Assembly: GCA_003695505.1 (NCBI GenBank)
Contig: RFIY01000253.1
Span: forward strand, 1-5,909
Reading direction: 5' to 3'
Source of the DNA: Candidatus Dadabacteria bacterium
GTDB lineage: Bacteria > J088
DNA length: 5,909 nt
Part shown: piece by piece, positions 1 through 5,875 of the stretch
Position numbering within the stretch: position 1 is the stretch's first letter
How the letters are laid out: each line of letters opens with the position of its first letter
Notes under the pieces: model-generated
The model's database searches: none
Told to the model about the DNA's origin: nothing
Seen by the model: the letters and a program-made list of their open reading frames with translations, nothing else
Position numbers and translations under genes: made by a program

Positions 1-543
1 AACACGATCGATTTCTTTCTGCTCGGCACGCGCGGCGTGCTGAGCCTGACTCCAGAAAAAACGAGCATCGAGAACGCTTATCGATTCTTGCGGGCCTCGG
101 TGCTGCGGATGTTGCGCTCGATCAGTCAGCATCGTGGTTACCAGAATGTCGTGCGTGATGCCGAACTTGACTTTGCCGGTGGAACGGATCTCAAGAAACT
201 TGTCAGGAAATTGGCCGAGGCGGATCCCGAGGCGGTCTCGCTTGATCGCGTACTGCGAACACTGCGGGTCGGAATTGTCCTGAATCAGGTCTGGGATCTC
301 GACGAGCTGGCCGTCGCTGAGCATGTACGCACGGCGGCGCGACGTCACCTGATGCTGGCCTTACGATTCTATGGTCCTGTTCGGCACGAAGATGTTGTTC
401 CGCGGGCCCTGCGGCGCAGCAAGTCGCCGATTCTGGATGTCCTGGCCAATTCCACGATTGCCGATGACATCGAAGGCGTGGTCGATCACATTGTGCGTGA
501 TGCGGATCATGCCGGAGCCACGCTGGGGCAAGGTCATTCATGA
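1..543 (+). CDS. Hypothetical protein, 5' end outside the window
   Basis: I do not recognise this protein. The reading frame is open from base 1, so at least 180 residues are visible and the start probably lies upstream. An in-frame GTG at 37 exists but has no Shine-Dalgarno sequence before it, and the preceding codons read as ordinary protein (a FFLLG stretch). The visible part has no signal peptide or clear membrane segment. It looks mostly alpha-helical, with many Leu, Arg and Ala residues at helical spacing and a charged stretch rich in Arg and Asp near the C-terminus. There are no cysteines and no catalytic motif I can name. The stop overlaps the next start as ATGA (540-543), which implies translational coupling to the J-like/HTH protein and perhaps a shared job. 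Coding status is well supported by the coupling and the unbroken frame; function is unknown. Confidence 0.75.
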   Translation, partial: NTIDFFLLGTRGVLSLTPEKTSIENAYRFLRASVLRMLRSISQHRGYQNVVRDAELDFAGGTDLKKLVRKLAEADPEAVSLDRVLRTLRVGIVLNQVWDLDELAVAEHVRTAARRHLMLALRFYGPVRHEDVVPRALRRSKSPILDVLANSTIADDIEGVVDHIVRDADHAGATLGQGHS

Positions 544-1196
544 CGGATCACTACGCCGTACTCGATGTGCCAACAGACGCCAAACCGTCCGAGATCGGCG
601 CGGCCTACCGATCCTTGCGTGAATTGTACGACGATGATCTGGCGACGTATGGCCTGCTCGATGAATCTGAACGGCGTGTCGAACTGGAGCAGATTGAACG
701 CGCATATTTCGTTCTGAGCGACTATGCGCGGCGTAAGGCGTACGATCGTCAACTGCAGGCAGAAGGGCATGCCGGGCCGTGGTATGAAGCGCCTGCGGCG
801 CCAGAGCGGATCACCGATGCTGCCGCGCCAGCAGGCATGCAGGAGCCGGCGCCGGAGCCCGCATCCGAACCTGAAGTGGTCGCCGAGCCAGAGCCGGCGA
901 AGCCGCAGTCCGCGCCGAAACGCGAAATCCCGGCCATCCCCGAGGAGGGCATCAGCGGTGACTGGCTGCGCCAGGTGCGGGAAGCGCGCGGCATGGACCT
1001 CGAAGATCTGTCCCAGCGCATCAAAATCACGATGACGCAGCTCGAAAACATCGAACGGGAGCGGTTCGACCGACTTCCGGCTCCAGTCTATTTGCGCGGG
1101 TTCCTGCAATCCTATGCCCGGGAACTCGGCATCGATCCCGAACGCGTCGTCACCGACTATCTTGCGATTCGCGAGCGCTGGGCCGAACATCCGTGA
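540..1196 (+). CDS. J-like domain protein with RodZ-type helix-turn-helix
   Basis: The 218-residue protein has two domains. Residues 3-72 resemble a DnaJ J-domain: HYAVLDVP at the start, an AAYRSLRELY helix, ERAYFVLSD, then KAYDR. The essential HPD motif between helices II and III is replaced by Asp31-Asp33 (YDDD), so stimulation of Hsp70 ATPase is unlikely. Residues about 80-137 form an Ala/Pro/Glu-rich linker. Residues 139-208 match the HTH_25 domain of RodZ: an LRQVREARGM helix, then the LPAPVYLRGFLQSYA signature and LGIDPE. RodZ has a membrane segment after this domain; here the protein ends, so it looks soluble. ATG at 540 follows AAGG (530-533) with a 6-nt spacer and overlaps the upstream stop by 4 bp; its own stop overlaps the patatin start. 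A role in protein-protein contact, perhaps with MreB-like or membrane partners, is inference. Domain calls are firm, function is not. Confidence 0.85.
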   Translation: MTDHYAVLDVPTDAKPSEIGAAYRSLRELYDDDLATYGLLDESERRVELEQIERAYFVLSDYARRKAYDRQLQAEGHAGPWYEAPAAPERITDAAAPAGMQEPAPEPASEPEVVAEPEPAKPQSAPKREIPAIPEEGISGDWLRQVREARGMDLEDLSQRIKITMTQLENIERERFDRLPAPVYLRGFLQSYARELGIDPERVVTDYLAIRERWAEHP

Positions 1197-2101
1197 CGCA
1201 GCCCCGTTTTGCGCTGGTACTTGGGGGCGGTGCGGCGCTCGGCTATGCGCACCTCGGGGTACTTGACGTCTTTGAGCAGGAAGGGCTGATGCCCGATCTG
1301 ATCTGCGGCACCAGCATGGGCGCACTTGCCGGCGCTTCCGTGCTGGCCTGGAGCGGCGCCGGTGAGGCGATTCGCAGATTTCGCGTCGCGCTCGATGATC
1401 CGTGGGTCATGAACCTGGATTTCTCCTATCTGCGCAAACAGGCCGGGGAATCGTTCTGGGATCTCTTTTTTGGTCGTGTCCGCAAGGGGCTGCTGGTCAC
1501 GCAGTCGATGATCCGTGACAGCATCGTTGGTCCGGACAGCTATGATCGCATCTTGCGCAACCTGATTCCCGATGAAGCGATCGAGGAGCTACGGCGTCCG
1601 TTCGCGTGCATTTCAACCAACCTGATGTCGCCGCAGCCTCGCACGCTGTGGCGTAGCGGCTCGCTGATGCAGGCCGTTGCGGCAAGCTGTGCGATTCCGG
1701 GCATTTTTCCGGCACAGACCATCGACGGCGAAGTCCACGTCGACGGCGGATCGATCGAAAACATCCCGGTGCCCGCAGCGCGTGAACTGGGGGCGACCTT
1801 CGTTGTCGCCGTGTCGGTGGATCAGGAAGAACCCGTTGGCCCCAAAGGGGTTGCCGCCGAATACTTTATCGCCGCAAGTCATCTGGCGCGTCGTCGCCTG
1901 ACCGAATTGCAGATCGCCGATGCAGATGCGGTGCTGTATCCGAATCTGCGACAATTTCACTGGGCAGACTTTCAGGCGCTTGGCGATATTGTCGAGGCCG
2001 GACGACGCATCGCGCGCGCGTCGGTCGCCGATATTCGCCGGGCCTGGGGTGAACATCAGAAACAATACCGGAAGGGATGGCGCAGATGGCGACATCAGTA
2101 G
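1193..2101 (+). CDS. Patatin-like phospholipase, RssA type
   Basis: This 302-residue protein is a patatin-family serine acyl hydrolase, which cleaves acyl esters of phospholipids or related lipids. The family's catalytic parts are all visible: the glycine-rich oxyanion loop GGGAALG (residues 11-17), the nucleophile elbow GTSMG with Ser41, and the catalytic Asp184 in VDGG. The AVAASCAIPGIFPA segment (161-174) is typical of small bacterial members such as E. coli RssA. There is no signal peptide, so it should act in the cytoplasm or at the inner membrane face. The C-terminus (from about 285) is rich in Arg, Lys and Trp and could bind membranes. The GTG start overlaps the upstream stop as GTGA (1193-1196) with only a weak Shine-Dalgarno, so translation is probably coupled. 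Substrate cannot be told from sequence. Both residues of the Ser-Asp dyad are present, so activity is expected. Confidence 0.93.
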   Translation: MTQPRFALVLGGGAALGYAHLGVLDVFEQEGLMPDLICGTSMGALAGASVLAWSGAGEAIRRFRVALDDPWVMNLDFSYLRKQAGESFWDLFFGRVRKGLLVTQSMIRDSIVGPDSYDRILRNLIPDEAIEELRRPFACISTNLMSPQPRTLWRSGSLMQAVAASCAIPGIFPAQTIDGEVHVDGGSIENIPVPAARELGATFVVAVSVDQEEPVGPKGVAAEYFIAASHLARRRLTELQIADADAVLYPNLRQFHWADFQALGDIVEAGRRIARASVADIRRAWGEHQKQYRKGWRRWRHQ

Positions 2102-2718
2102 GCACGATCAGATCCATTATGTTGTTGGCCGGCGTGAGCGCGCTGCTTGCCGCCTGCGAGGTGCATCCCACCTCTGAGGCGCTGCCGTTTCTGGAGCCAG
2201 GGGCGGGGCAGGCGCCTGGTTCGGTTGCCGCCGAGCCGGTTACGGGCGAGGCCCGGGTACAGCCCGTGTCGTTGTTCCTGGGCGACGGAGCCGCGCAGGA
2301 GGTCGTGCCACTGGGCCCGACTCGTTTCTATGTGTCGGATGGGCGCGCACTCGCGGAGGATGCACGTATTGGTGTGACGAGTACCACCGCGGTTGATTTC
2401 ACGATCGCTGCTCGCGACTTTGGTGGTGCCGTGCTCGTAGAGAGCGAGCTGGCGCTGAATGTCGTGACCGAACCGGTAGCCGCCGTCGCACCCGGCCGCC
2501 GTCTGGTTCGTGTCATCGCGCGTGGATCACGGTCGATTCGCGAGCCCTTGCAGGCGATCGGGCATGACGGAGGGGATCTCGTCGTCACCTGTCCCCGGCG
2601 CGCCGAAGGCGCGGTCTGGGACGAGGATGCCCGGGCATGGGTCGCGGCGATCTGGCAGACGGCGCGCGATGGTGGCTGCCCGGTATTGCGGGCACCCCTG
2701 TTGCCCACGCGTGACTGA
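2086..2718 (+). CDS. Putative lipoprotein of unknown function
   Basis: This 210-residue protein begins with a lipoprotein signal: a short N-region with Arg9, a hydrophobic stretch (residues 11-21), and the lipobox LAAC with Cys24 as the lipidated residue. Residue +2 is Glu rather than Asp, so by the usual Lol rule it would go to the outer membrane. The mature part starts with a Pro/Ala/Gly-rich linker (about 25-60), followed by a probably beta-rich region. Two further cysteines, Cys169 and Cys198, could form a disulfide. I recognise no family. ATG at 2086 is preferred over the in-frame ATG at 2077 because GGAAGGG (2070-2076) touches the latter, while it sits 9 nt from 2086. The gene overlaps the patatin stop and the rluD start. 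Its rluD-proximal position resembles that of the lipoprotein gene bamD in other genomes, but there are no TPR repeats, so it is not BamD. Confidence 0.82.
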   Translation: MATSVGTIRSIMLLAGVSALLAACEVHPTSEALPFLEPGAGQAPGSVAAEPVTGEARVQPVSLFLGDGAAQEVVPLGPTRFYVSDGRALAEDARIGVTSTTAVDFTIAARDFGGAVLVESELALNVVTEPVAAVAPGRRLVRVIARGSRSIREPLQAIGHDGGDLVVTCPRRAEGAVWDEDARAWVAAIWQTARDGGCPVLRAPLLPTRD

Positions 2719-3652
2719 GCGCGACGACGATGTGCGGACGGTCGAACTGACCGATTCCGGGCGCCTCGATGCAGTACTCGCGGGGGCGCTGCCCGACTGC
2801 TCGCGTAGTCGACTCAGTCGCTGGATCCGTGAGGGCAGGGTACAGATCGACGGCGTCGCAGCAACTCGCGCGTCCCAGCCCGTCCGGGCGGGAATGCAGG
2901 TACGGATCGAGTGGCCTCCTCCTGCGCCACCGGTGACCGGCACCCCGGTCCCGTTCACGGTGCTCTACGAGGACGATGCGATCCTCGTGATCGATAAACC
3001 AGCCGGGTTGATCGTGCATCCTGGCGATCTCAACGAAACCGGGACACTGGTACACGGCCTGTTGCATCGTTACCCGGAACTGGCGAACGCTTTTGGCGAC
3101 GCCGATCCCCGCAGGCCGGGAATCGTGCACCGGCTGGATCGCGGTACCAGCGGTGTCATGGTTGTGGCGCGAACCGAGATCGCTCGGCAAAAACTGGCAA
3201 CGGCCTTTGCGGAGCGGCAGGTCAACAAGCGCTATTTTGCCTGGGTGTACGGGACCGCGCCAGAATCCGGGACCTGGGATCAGCCAATCGGCCGCCATCC
3301 CCGTGATCGCAAGCGGTTTGCGGTCGTCGCCGCCGGGAAGCCAGCGGTATCGCACTTCAGGCGGCGCTGGATGCGCGATGGCGTTTCAGCGATCGAGGTC
3401 GCGATCGAGACAGGGCGAACACACCAGATTCGCGTACACGCAGCCGCAGCCAGACTGCCGCTGCTCGGTGACCCGGTCTATGGCGCGCGTGCAAAACCGC
3501 CGGCGGCGTTTCGGGACTGGGCGGGCAGCCGCAATCGTCCTGCGTTACATGCCCATCGATTGACGTTTGCGCACCCGGTCAGCGGTGAGCGCGTCACCTT
3601 CGACGCGCCGCTTCCGGATGATCTAGCGGAACTGGATGCTCGCGGATGCTGA
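2711..3652 (+). CDS. rluD: 23S rRNA pseudouridine(1911/1915/1917) synthase
   Basis: RluD converts three uridines in helix 69 of 23S rRNA to pseudouridine, in the cytoplasm during late 50S assembly. The 313-residue length fits the family. An S4 RNA-binding domain (about 15-70; RLSRWIREGRVQIDG) is followed by the RluA-type catalytic domain: YEDDAILVIDKPAG (86-99), HRLDRGTSG (140-148) with the catalytic Asp143, GRHPRDRKRFAV (194-205), GRTHQIRVH (235-243), and ALHAHRLTFAHP (278-289). The GRHP and GKPAVSHF segments favour RluD over RluC. The chosen start is GTG at 2711, overlapping the lipoprotein stop by 8 bp; the frame is open further upstream but that part reads as shadow sequence and lacks motifs. 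No clear Shine-Dalgarno is seen, in line with translational coupling. It overlaps pgeF by 7 bp, a pairing common in beta- and gammaproteobacteria. The RluA family call is certain; RluD specificity is likely. Confidence 0.94.
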   Translation: MTERDDDVRTVELTDSGRLDAVLAGALPDCSRSRLSRWIREGRVQIDGVAATRASQPVRAGMQVRIEWPPPAPPVTGTPVPFTVLYEDDAILVIDKPAGLIVHPGDLNETGTLVHGLLHRYPELANAFGDADPRRPGIVHRLDRGTSGVMVVARTEIARQKLATAFAERQVNKRYFAWVYGTAPESGTWDQPIGRHPRDRKRFAVVAAGKPAVSHFRRRWMRDGVSAIEVAIETGRTHQIRVHAAAARLPLLGDPVYGARAKPPAAFRDWAGSRNRPALHAHRLTFAHPVSGERVTFDAPLPDDLAELDARGC

Positions 3653-4254
3653 CATCATCTTTGCTTGACAAGGTGCAGGTAGCACACGGATTTTGTAGCG
3701 AAGCTGATGCGCTTCCCGAAGGGCTGGCCCTGCCGCAGCAGGTGCACGGGGTGCGCGTCGTTCAGCCCTGCAACCTCGACAGCAAGCCGGCGGATGGCCT
3801 CTGGGTATCGCGGGGCGTTGCGCCGATTGGGGTCCGGACAGCCGACTGCATTCCCGTGCTACTTGCCCATCCTGACGGCGTGGTCGCGGCGATTCACGCG
3901 GGCTGGCGGGGTGTCGCGGCGCACATCGTCGAACAGTTCTTGCAACGCCAGGACAGACGCTTCGGGCGCAAATGGGGAGACTGGCGCGCGGCCCTTGGGC
4001 CAGCCGCCGGGGGCTGTTGCTACGAGGTTGGTCCCGAGGTTCTTGCAGCGCTTGGGCTGTCAGGCGGTAAGCAGTGCATCGACCTGCGCGAGCTGCTGCG
4101 GCAGCGCCTGGAGGCCGTTGGTGTGGCGGTCGACATCGTCGGTCCCTGTACGATTTGCAGCGGTGGCGCGTGGGCCAGCTACCGCCGCGACGGGCAGGCC
4201 GCCGGGCGCAACGTCGCGTGGATCGCACCGCGCCGGGGTTCTGCGGTACACTGA
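3646..4254 (+). CDS. pgeF: PgeF/YfiH purine nucleoside phosphorylase (polyphenol oxidase family)
   Basis: Members of this LACC1-like family (Cu-oxidase_4) have been described as zinc enzymes acting on purine nucleosides, as laccases, and as cell-wall cytoplasmic editing enzymes; the protein is cytoplasmic. The signature is complete: QVHG with His34, TADCIPVLL with Cys68, HAGWRG with His84, and these three side chains are the expected metal ligands. GGCCYEVG (122-129) and SYRRDG (178-183) also match. At 202 residues it is about 40 shorter than E. coli YfiH (243): the usual N-terminal segment with the TTR-GGVS and SLNLG motifs is nearly absent, and only about 30 residues precede QVHG. The ATG overlaps the rluD stop by 7 bp, and no upstream in-frame start would restore the missing segment without running deep into rluD. 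Compact members exist, so this may be a natural short form. Its stop codon lies inside the palindrome controlling the next gene. Confidence 0.92.
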   Translation: MLTSSLLDKVQVAHGFCSEADALPEGLALPQQVHGVRVVQPCNLDSKPADGLWVSRGVAPIGVRTADCIPVLLAHPDGVVAAIHAGWRGVAAHIVEQFLQRQDRRFGRKWGDWRAALGPAAGGCCYEVGPEVLAALGLSGGKQCIDLRELLRQRLEAVGVAVDIVGPCTICSGGAWASYRRDGQAAGRNVAWIAPRRGSAVH

Positions 4255-4267
4255 AACACGTTTCAGT
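4250..4267. promoter_or_regulatory. 18-bp palindrome, candidate PsrA/TetR-type operator
   Basis: The sequence ACTGAAACACGTTTCAGT has perfect 8-bp arms around a central AC. Its core GAAAC-N2-GTTTC fits the published PsrA box of pseudomonads, (C/G)AAAC-N2-4-GTTT(G/C). PsrA is a TetR-family repressor released by long-chain acyl ligands. The site overlaps the pgeF stop and sits 41 bp before the amidohydrolase start, a fitting place for a repressor operator. I could not find a convincing -35/-10 pair in this short gap, so the promoter itself is not called. Confidence 0.55.
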
Positions 4268-4294
4268 TTATTGCCCAATTGGTCAAAAACAGTG

Positions 4295-4301
4295 AGAGAG
4301 G
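4295..4301 (+). promoter_or_regulatory. Ribosome binding site of the amidohydrolase-like gene
   Basis: AGAGAGG lies 6 nt before GTG at 4308. This supports the GTG over the in-frame ATG codons at residues 13-14, whose use would remove the first barrel strand. Confidence 0.7.
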
Positions 4302-4307
4302 CGCAGC

Positions 4308-5174
4308 GTGGCGTATCCGAAAGACATCGGTGTCATCGACCTGATGATGAACATCCCCGGCGAAGACAGCAGCCAGTGGTACGAATTCCTCAAGCCGCTG
4401 CTGCTCGACAAGGAATCGCGCGAGCAGTTCAAGATGCCGGCCCAGTATATGTTCAAGGACATCCCGCAGACCGGCAAGCTCGACGACTACATTTCCTGGA
4501 CCGTCGAGCAGATGGACAAGTTCAACATCGAAAAGGCGATGCTCGGCATCAGCGGTCCGAATTCCCGCAACCTCGAGGCCGTACGACGCTACCCCGATCG
4601 CTTTTTCGCCTCGGTCGAAGCCAACCCAAACAACGGCATGGACGAAGTTCGCAAGATTGAGCACCTGTACCACGAGTACGGGATCAAGGCCGTGACCGGA
4701 TTTCCGTCCGGCCTCTGTCCGCAGGTGCCGATCAATGACAAGAAATGGTATCCAATCTACGCCAAGTGTGTGGAGCTCGACCTGCCGATCTGCGTCTGCG
4801 TCGGTGTGCCAGGCCCGCGTGTGCCGATGTATCCGCAAAAGGTCGAGCACATCGATGAGGTTTGCTGGTTTTTCCCGGAGCTGAAGTTCGTGATGCGTCA
4901 CGGCGCCGAACCCTGGACCGAACTGGCTGTCAAGCTGATGCTCAAGTATCCGAATCTCTACTACAGCACCAGTGCGTTCGCGCCGCGCCACTACCCGAAG
5001 GCGATCATCGACTACGCCAACACGCGCGGAGCGGACAAGGTCATGTACGCCGGCTATTTCCCGATGGGGCTGTCGCTGGAGCGCATTTTCGGTGACATGG
5101 AACAAGTGCCGTTCAAGGACGAAGTCTGGCCGAAATTCCTGCGCGAAAACGCGAAGCGGGTGTTCGGCGTCTGA
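4308..5174 (+). CDS. Amidohydrolase-2-like protein with altered metal site
   Basis: This 288-residue protein has the outline of an amidohydrolase-related (Amidohydro_2, ACMSD-like) TIM barrel: an N-terminal strand (GVIDLMMNIPG, 8-18), NIEKAMLGISG (73-83), RYPDRFFASVEANP (94-107), LPICVCVGVPG (159-169), LKFVMRHG (192-199), YPNLYYSTSAF (214-224), DKVMYAGYFP (243-252), and the closing NAKRVFGV. Active members bind Zn or Mn through an HxH on strand 1, His on strands 5 and 6, and Asp on strand 8. Aligned by eye, HxH becomes Met13/Asn15, strand-5 His becomes Cys164, and strand-8 Asp becomes Tyr250; only His198 remains. Metal-dependent hydrolysis or decarboxylation in the usual way is therefore doubtful. 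It is cytoplasmic, with no signal peptide. Nineteen of 22 lysines use AAG and it is Lys/Tyr-rich, unlike the Arg-rich neighbours, hinting at good expression. It stands alone behind a candidate PsrA-type operator. Substrate unknown. Confidence 0.88.
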   Translation: MAYPKDIGVIDLMMNIPGEDSSQWYEFLKPLLLDKESREQFKMPAQYMFKDIPQTGKLDDYISWTVEQMDKFNIEKAMLGISGPNSRNLEAVRRYPDRFFASVEANPNNGMDEVRKIEHLYHEYGIKAVTGFPSGLCPQVPINDKKWYPIYAKCVELDLPICVCVGVPGPRVPMYPQKVEHIDEVCWFFPELKFVMRHGAEPWTELAVKLMLKYPNLYYSTSAFAPRHYPKAIIDYANTRGADKVMYAGYFPMGLSLERIFGDMEQVPFKDEVWPKFLRENAKRVFGV

Positions 5175-5207
5175 CCACGCCCGCCAGCGCACTGGTAGTG
5201 CCCCAGC

Positions 5208-5251
5208 GATTGTCCGGATGGCTGGCACAGACGAAGCCGACCGGCACAATC
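5208..5251 (+). repeat. Imperfect 44-nt inverted repeat (hairpin)
   Basis: GATTGTCCGG (5208-5217) pairs with CCGGCACAATC (5241-5251) with one bulged C (5245). After an AT/GA internal loop, GGCT (5220-5223) pairs with AGCC (5235-5238), closing an 11-nt loop; 14 base pairs in total. No T-run follows, so it is not a classical intrinsic terminator. It could stabilise the 3' end of the upstream mRNA, act in factor-dependent termination, or be a protein site upstream of the doxX promoter. Confidence 0.5.
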
Positions 5252-5274
5252 CGCCAAGGTGAACGTCCATTCCC

Positions 5275-5302
5275 TTGACAAAGCGTTGTGTGGGCTTATG
5301 CT
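5275..5302 (+). promoter_or_regulatory. Sigma70-like promoter for the DoxX gene
   Basis: A perfect -35 box TTGACA (5275-5280) and a -10 box TATGCT (5297-5302, four of six matches) are separated by 16 bp. Transcription would start near 5308-5310, giving a leader of about 55 nt before the doxX ATG. The -10 is moderate, so an activator or another box choice is possible. Confidence 0.6.
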
Positions 5303-5350
5303 TTGATATGAAATCAGTCGATGTTGATGCATTTGGGCGCTGTTGCCTTG

Positions 5351-5357
5351 AAGGAGG
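5351..5357 (+). promoter_or_regulatory. Strong ribosome binding site of the DoxX gene
   Basis: AAGGAGG ends 6 nt before ATG at 5364. It is the best Shine-Dalgarno match in the window and fixes the start; together with the promoter it marks this gene as its own transcription unit. Confidence 0.88.
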
Positions 5358-5363
5358 ACCACG

Positions 5364-5768
5364 ATGGAACGGTATGGCGTACTCGCGGGAAGGATTCTGC
5401 TGGCGTTGATCTTCGTGATGAGCGGACTGTCCAAGATTCCCGGATGGGATCAGACGGCCGCGTACATGGCTTCCGAAGGCATGCCAATGGTGCCCCTGTT
5501 TCTGGCCGGTGCGATCGTGTTCGAGGTGCTCGGCGGACTTTCGGTGATGGCGGGCTTCTATGCGCGGGTCGGGGCCGCGGCGCTGATCATTTTCCTGATT
5601 CCGGCGACGCTGATCTTCCACGATTTCTGGACCTTGAACGATCCGCAACAGCAACAGATCCAGATGATCATGTTCATGAAGAACCTGTCGATCATGGGGG
5701 GGCTCTTTCTGGTACTCGCGCGGGGGGCTGGGCCGCTCAGCATCGATGAGCGGCAGGGACGCGCCTGA
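5364..5768 (+). CDS. DoxX family inner-membrane protein
   Basis: This 134-residue protein matches the DoxX/YqjF-like family of four-helix membrane proteins in length and motif order. Predicted membrane segments are at about 5-24, 43-64, 68-86 and 104-120. Family hallmarks are RILLALIFVMSGLSKI (10-25) at helix 1, FEVLGGLSVMAGFYARVGA (53-71) spanning helix 2 and the turn into helix 3, the IFHDFW loop (84-89) with FMKNLSIMGG (104-113) leading into helix 4, and a short polar tail. The founding DoxX is a subunit of an archaeal thiosulfate:quinone oxidoreductase, but most bacterial members have no proven reaction; a few are linked to redox stress or to sulfur metabolism. Nothing next to it supports a thiosulfate role here. 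It has its own promoter and strong ribosome binding site, 189 bp after the amidohydrolase-like gene. Family call is firm; function open. Confidence 0.92.
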   Translation: MERYGVLAGRILLALIFVMSGLSKIPGWDQTAAYMASEGMPMVPLFLAGAIVFEVLGGLSVMAGFYARVGAAALIIFLIPATLIFHDFWTLNDPQQQQIQMIMFMKNLSIMGGLFLVLARGAGPLSIDERQGRA

Positions 5769-5829
5769 AGAAACAGCGGTGTGCCCCGGAGCAGGCCTGC
5801 GGCGACGACAAGAAGGTGGTGTGGCCGCG

Positions 5830-5875
5830 GTGACCATCGGGCCAGTCGCCTGGCGGTCGTGTGTGCCGTTTTCTT
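5830..5875 (+). terminator. Weak candidate terminator after the DoxX gene
   Basis: GCCAG (5841-5845) pairs with CTGGC (5850-5854) over a TCGC loop, and GACC (5832-5835) can pair with GGTC (5855-5858) across a 5-nt bulge. A T-rich run GTTTTCTT (5868-5875) follows, but 9 nt after the stem, which is too far for a standard intrinsic terminator. The rest of 5769-5909 shows no gene I can support. Confidence 0.25.

Noticed and set aside
37-543. GTG at 37 as the true start of the first gene
   Set aside because: No Shine-Dalgarno precedes it and the frame stays open to base 1 with protein-like sequence, so a partial gene is more likely.
534-1325. 263-codon open frame on the - strand
   Set aside because: It mirrors the J-HTH gene and the start of the patatin gene, and its translation is Arg/Phe/Leu-rich without motifs.
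4251-4272. The palindrome after pgeF read as an intrinsic terminator
   Set aside because: The stem is A/T-rich, only 6 bp with a 4-nt loop, and is followed by TTTATT rather than a clean T-run; its symmetry suits an operator better.
3707-4660. 317-codon open frame on the + strand in another register
   Set aside because: It runs out of frame through pgeF, the operator and the first part of the amidohydrolase-like gene; the translation is low-complexity Arg/Ser/Ala.
5166-5201. Two small 5-bp hairpins (GGCGT/ACGCC and GCACT/AGTGC) after the amidohydrolase-like gene
   Set aside because: They are short, not followed by T-runs, and common by chance at this base composition.
5791-5800. 10-bp palindrome GCAGGCCTGC after doxX
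   Set aside because: It has no loop for a hairpin, no partner copy and no gene start nearby; it is likely chance.
4263-5837. Very long open frame on the - strand (524 codons)
   Set aside because: It is antisense to two genes with clear families, ribosome binding sites and codon bias, its translation shows no domain, and it spans the doxX promoter. Long antisense frames are usual in G+C-rich genes.
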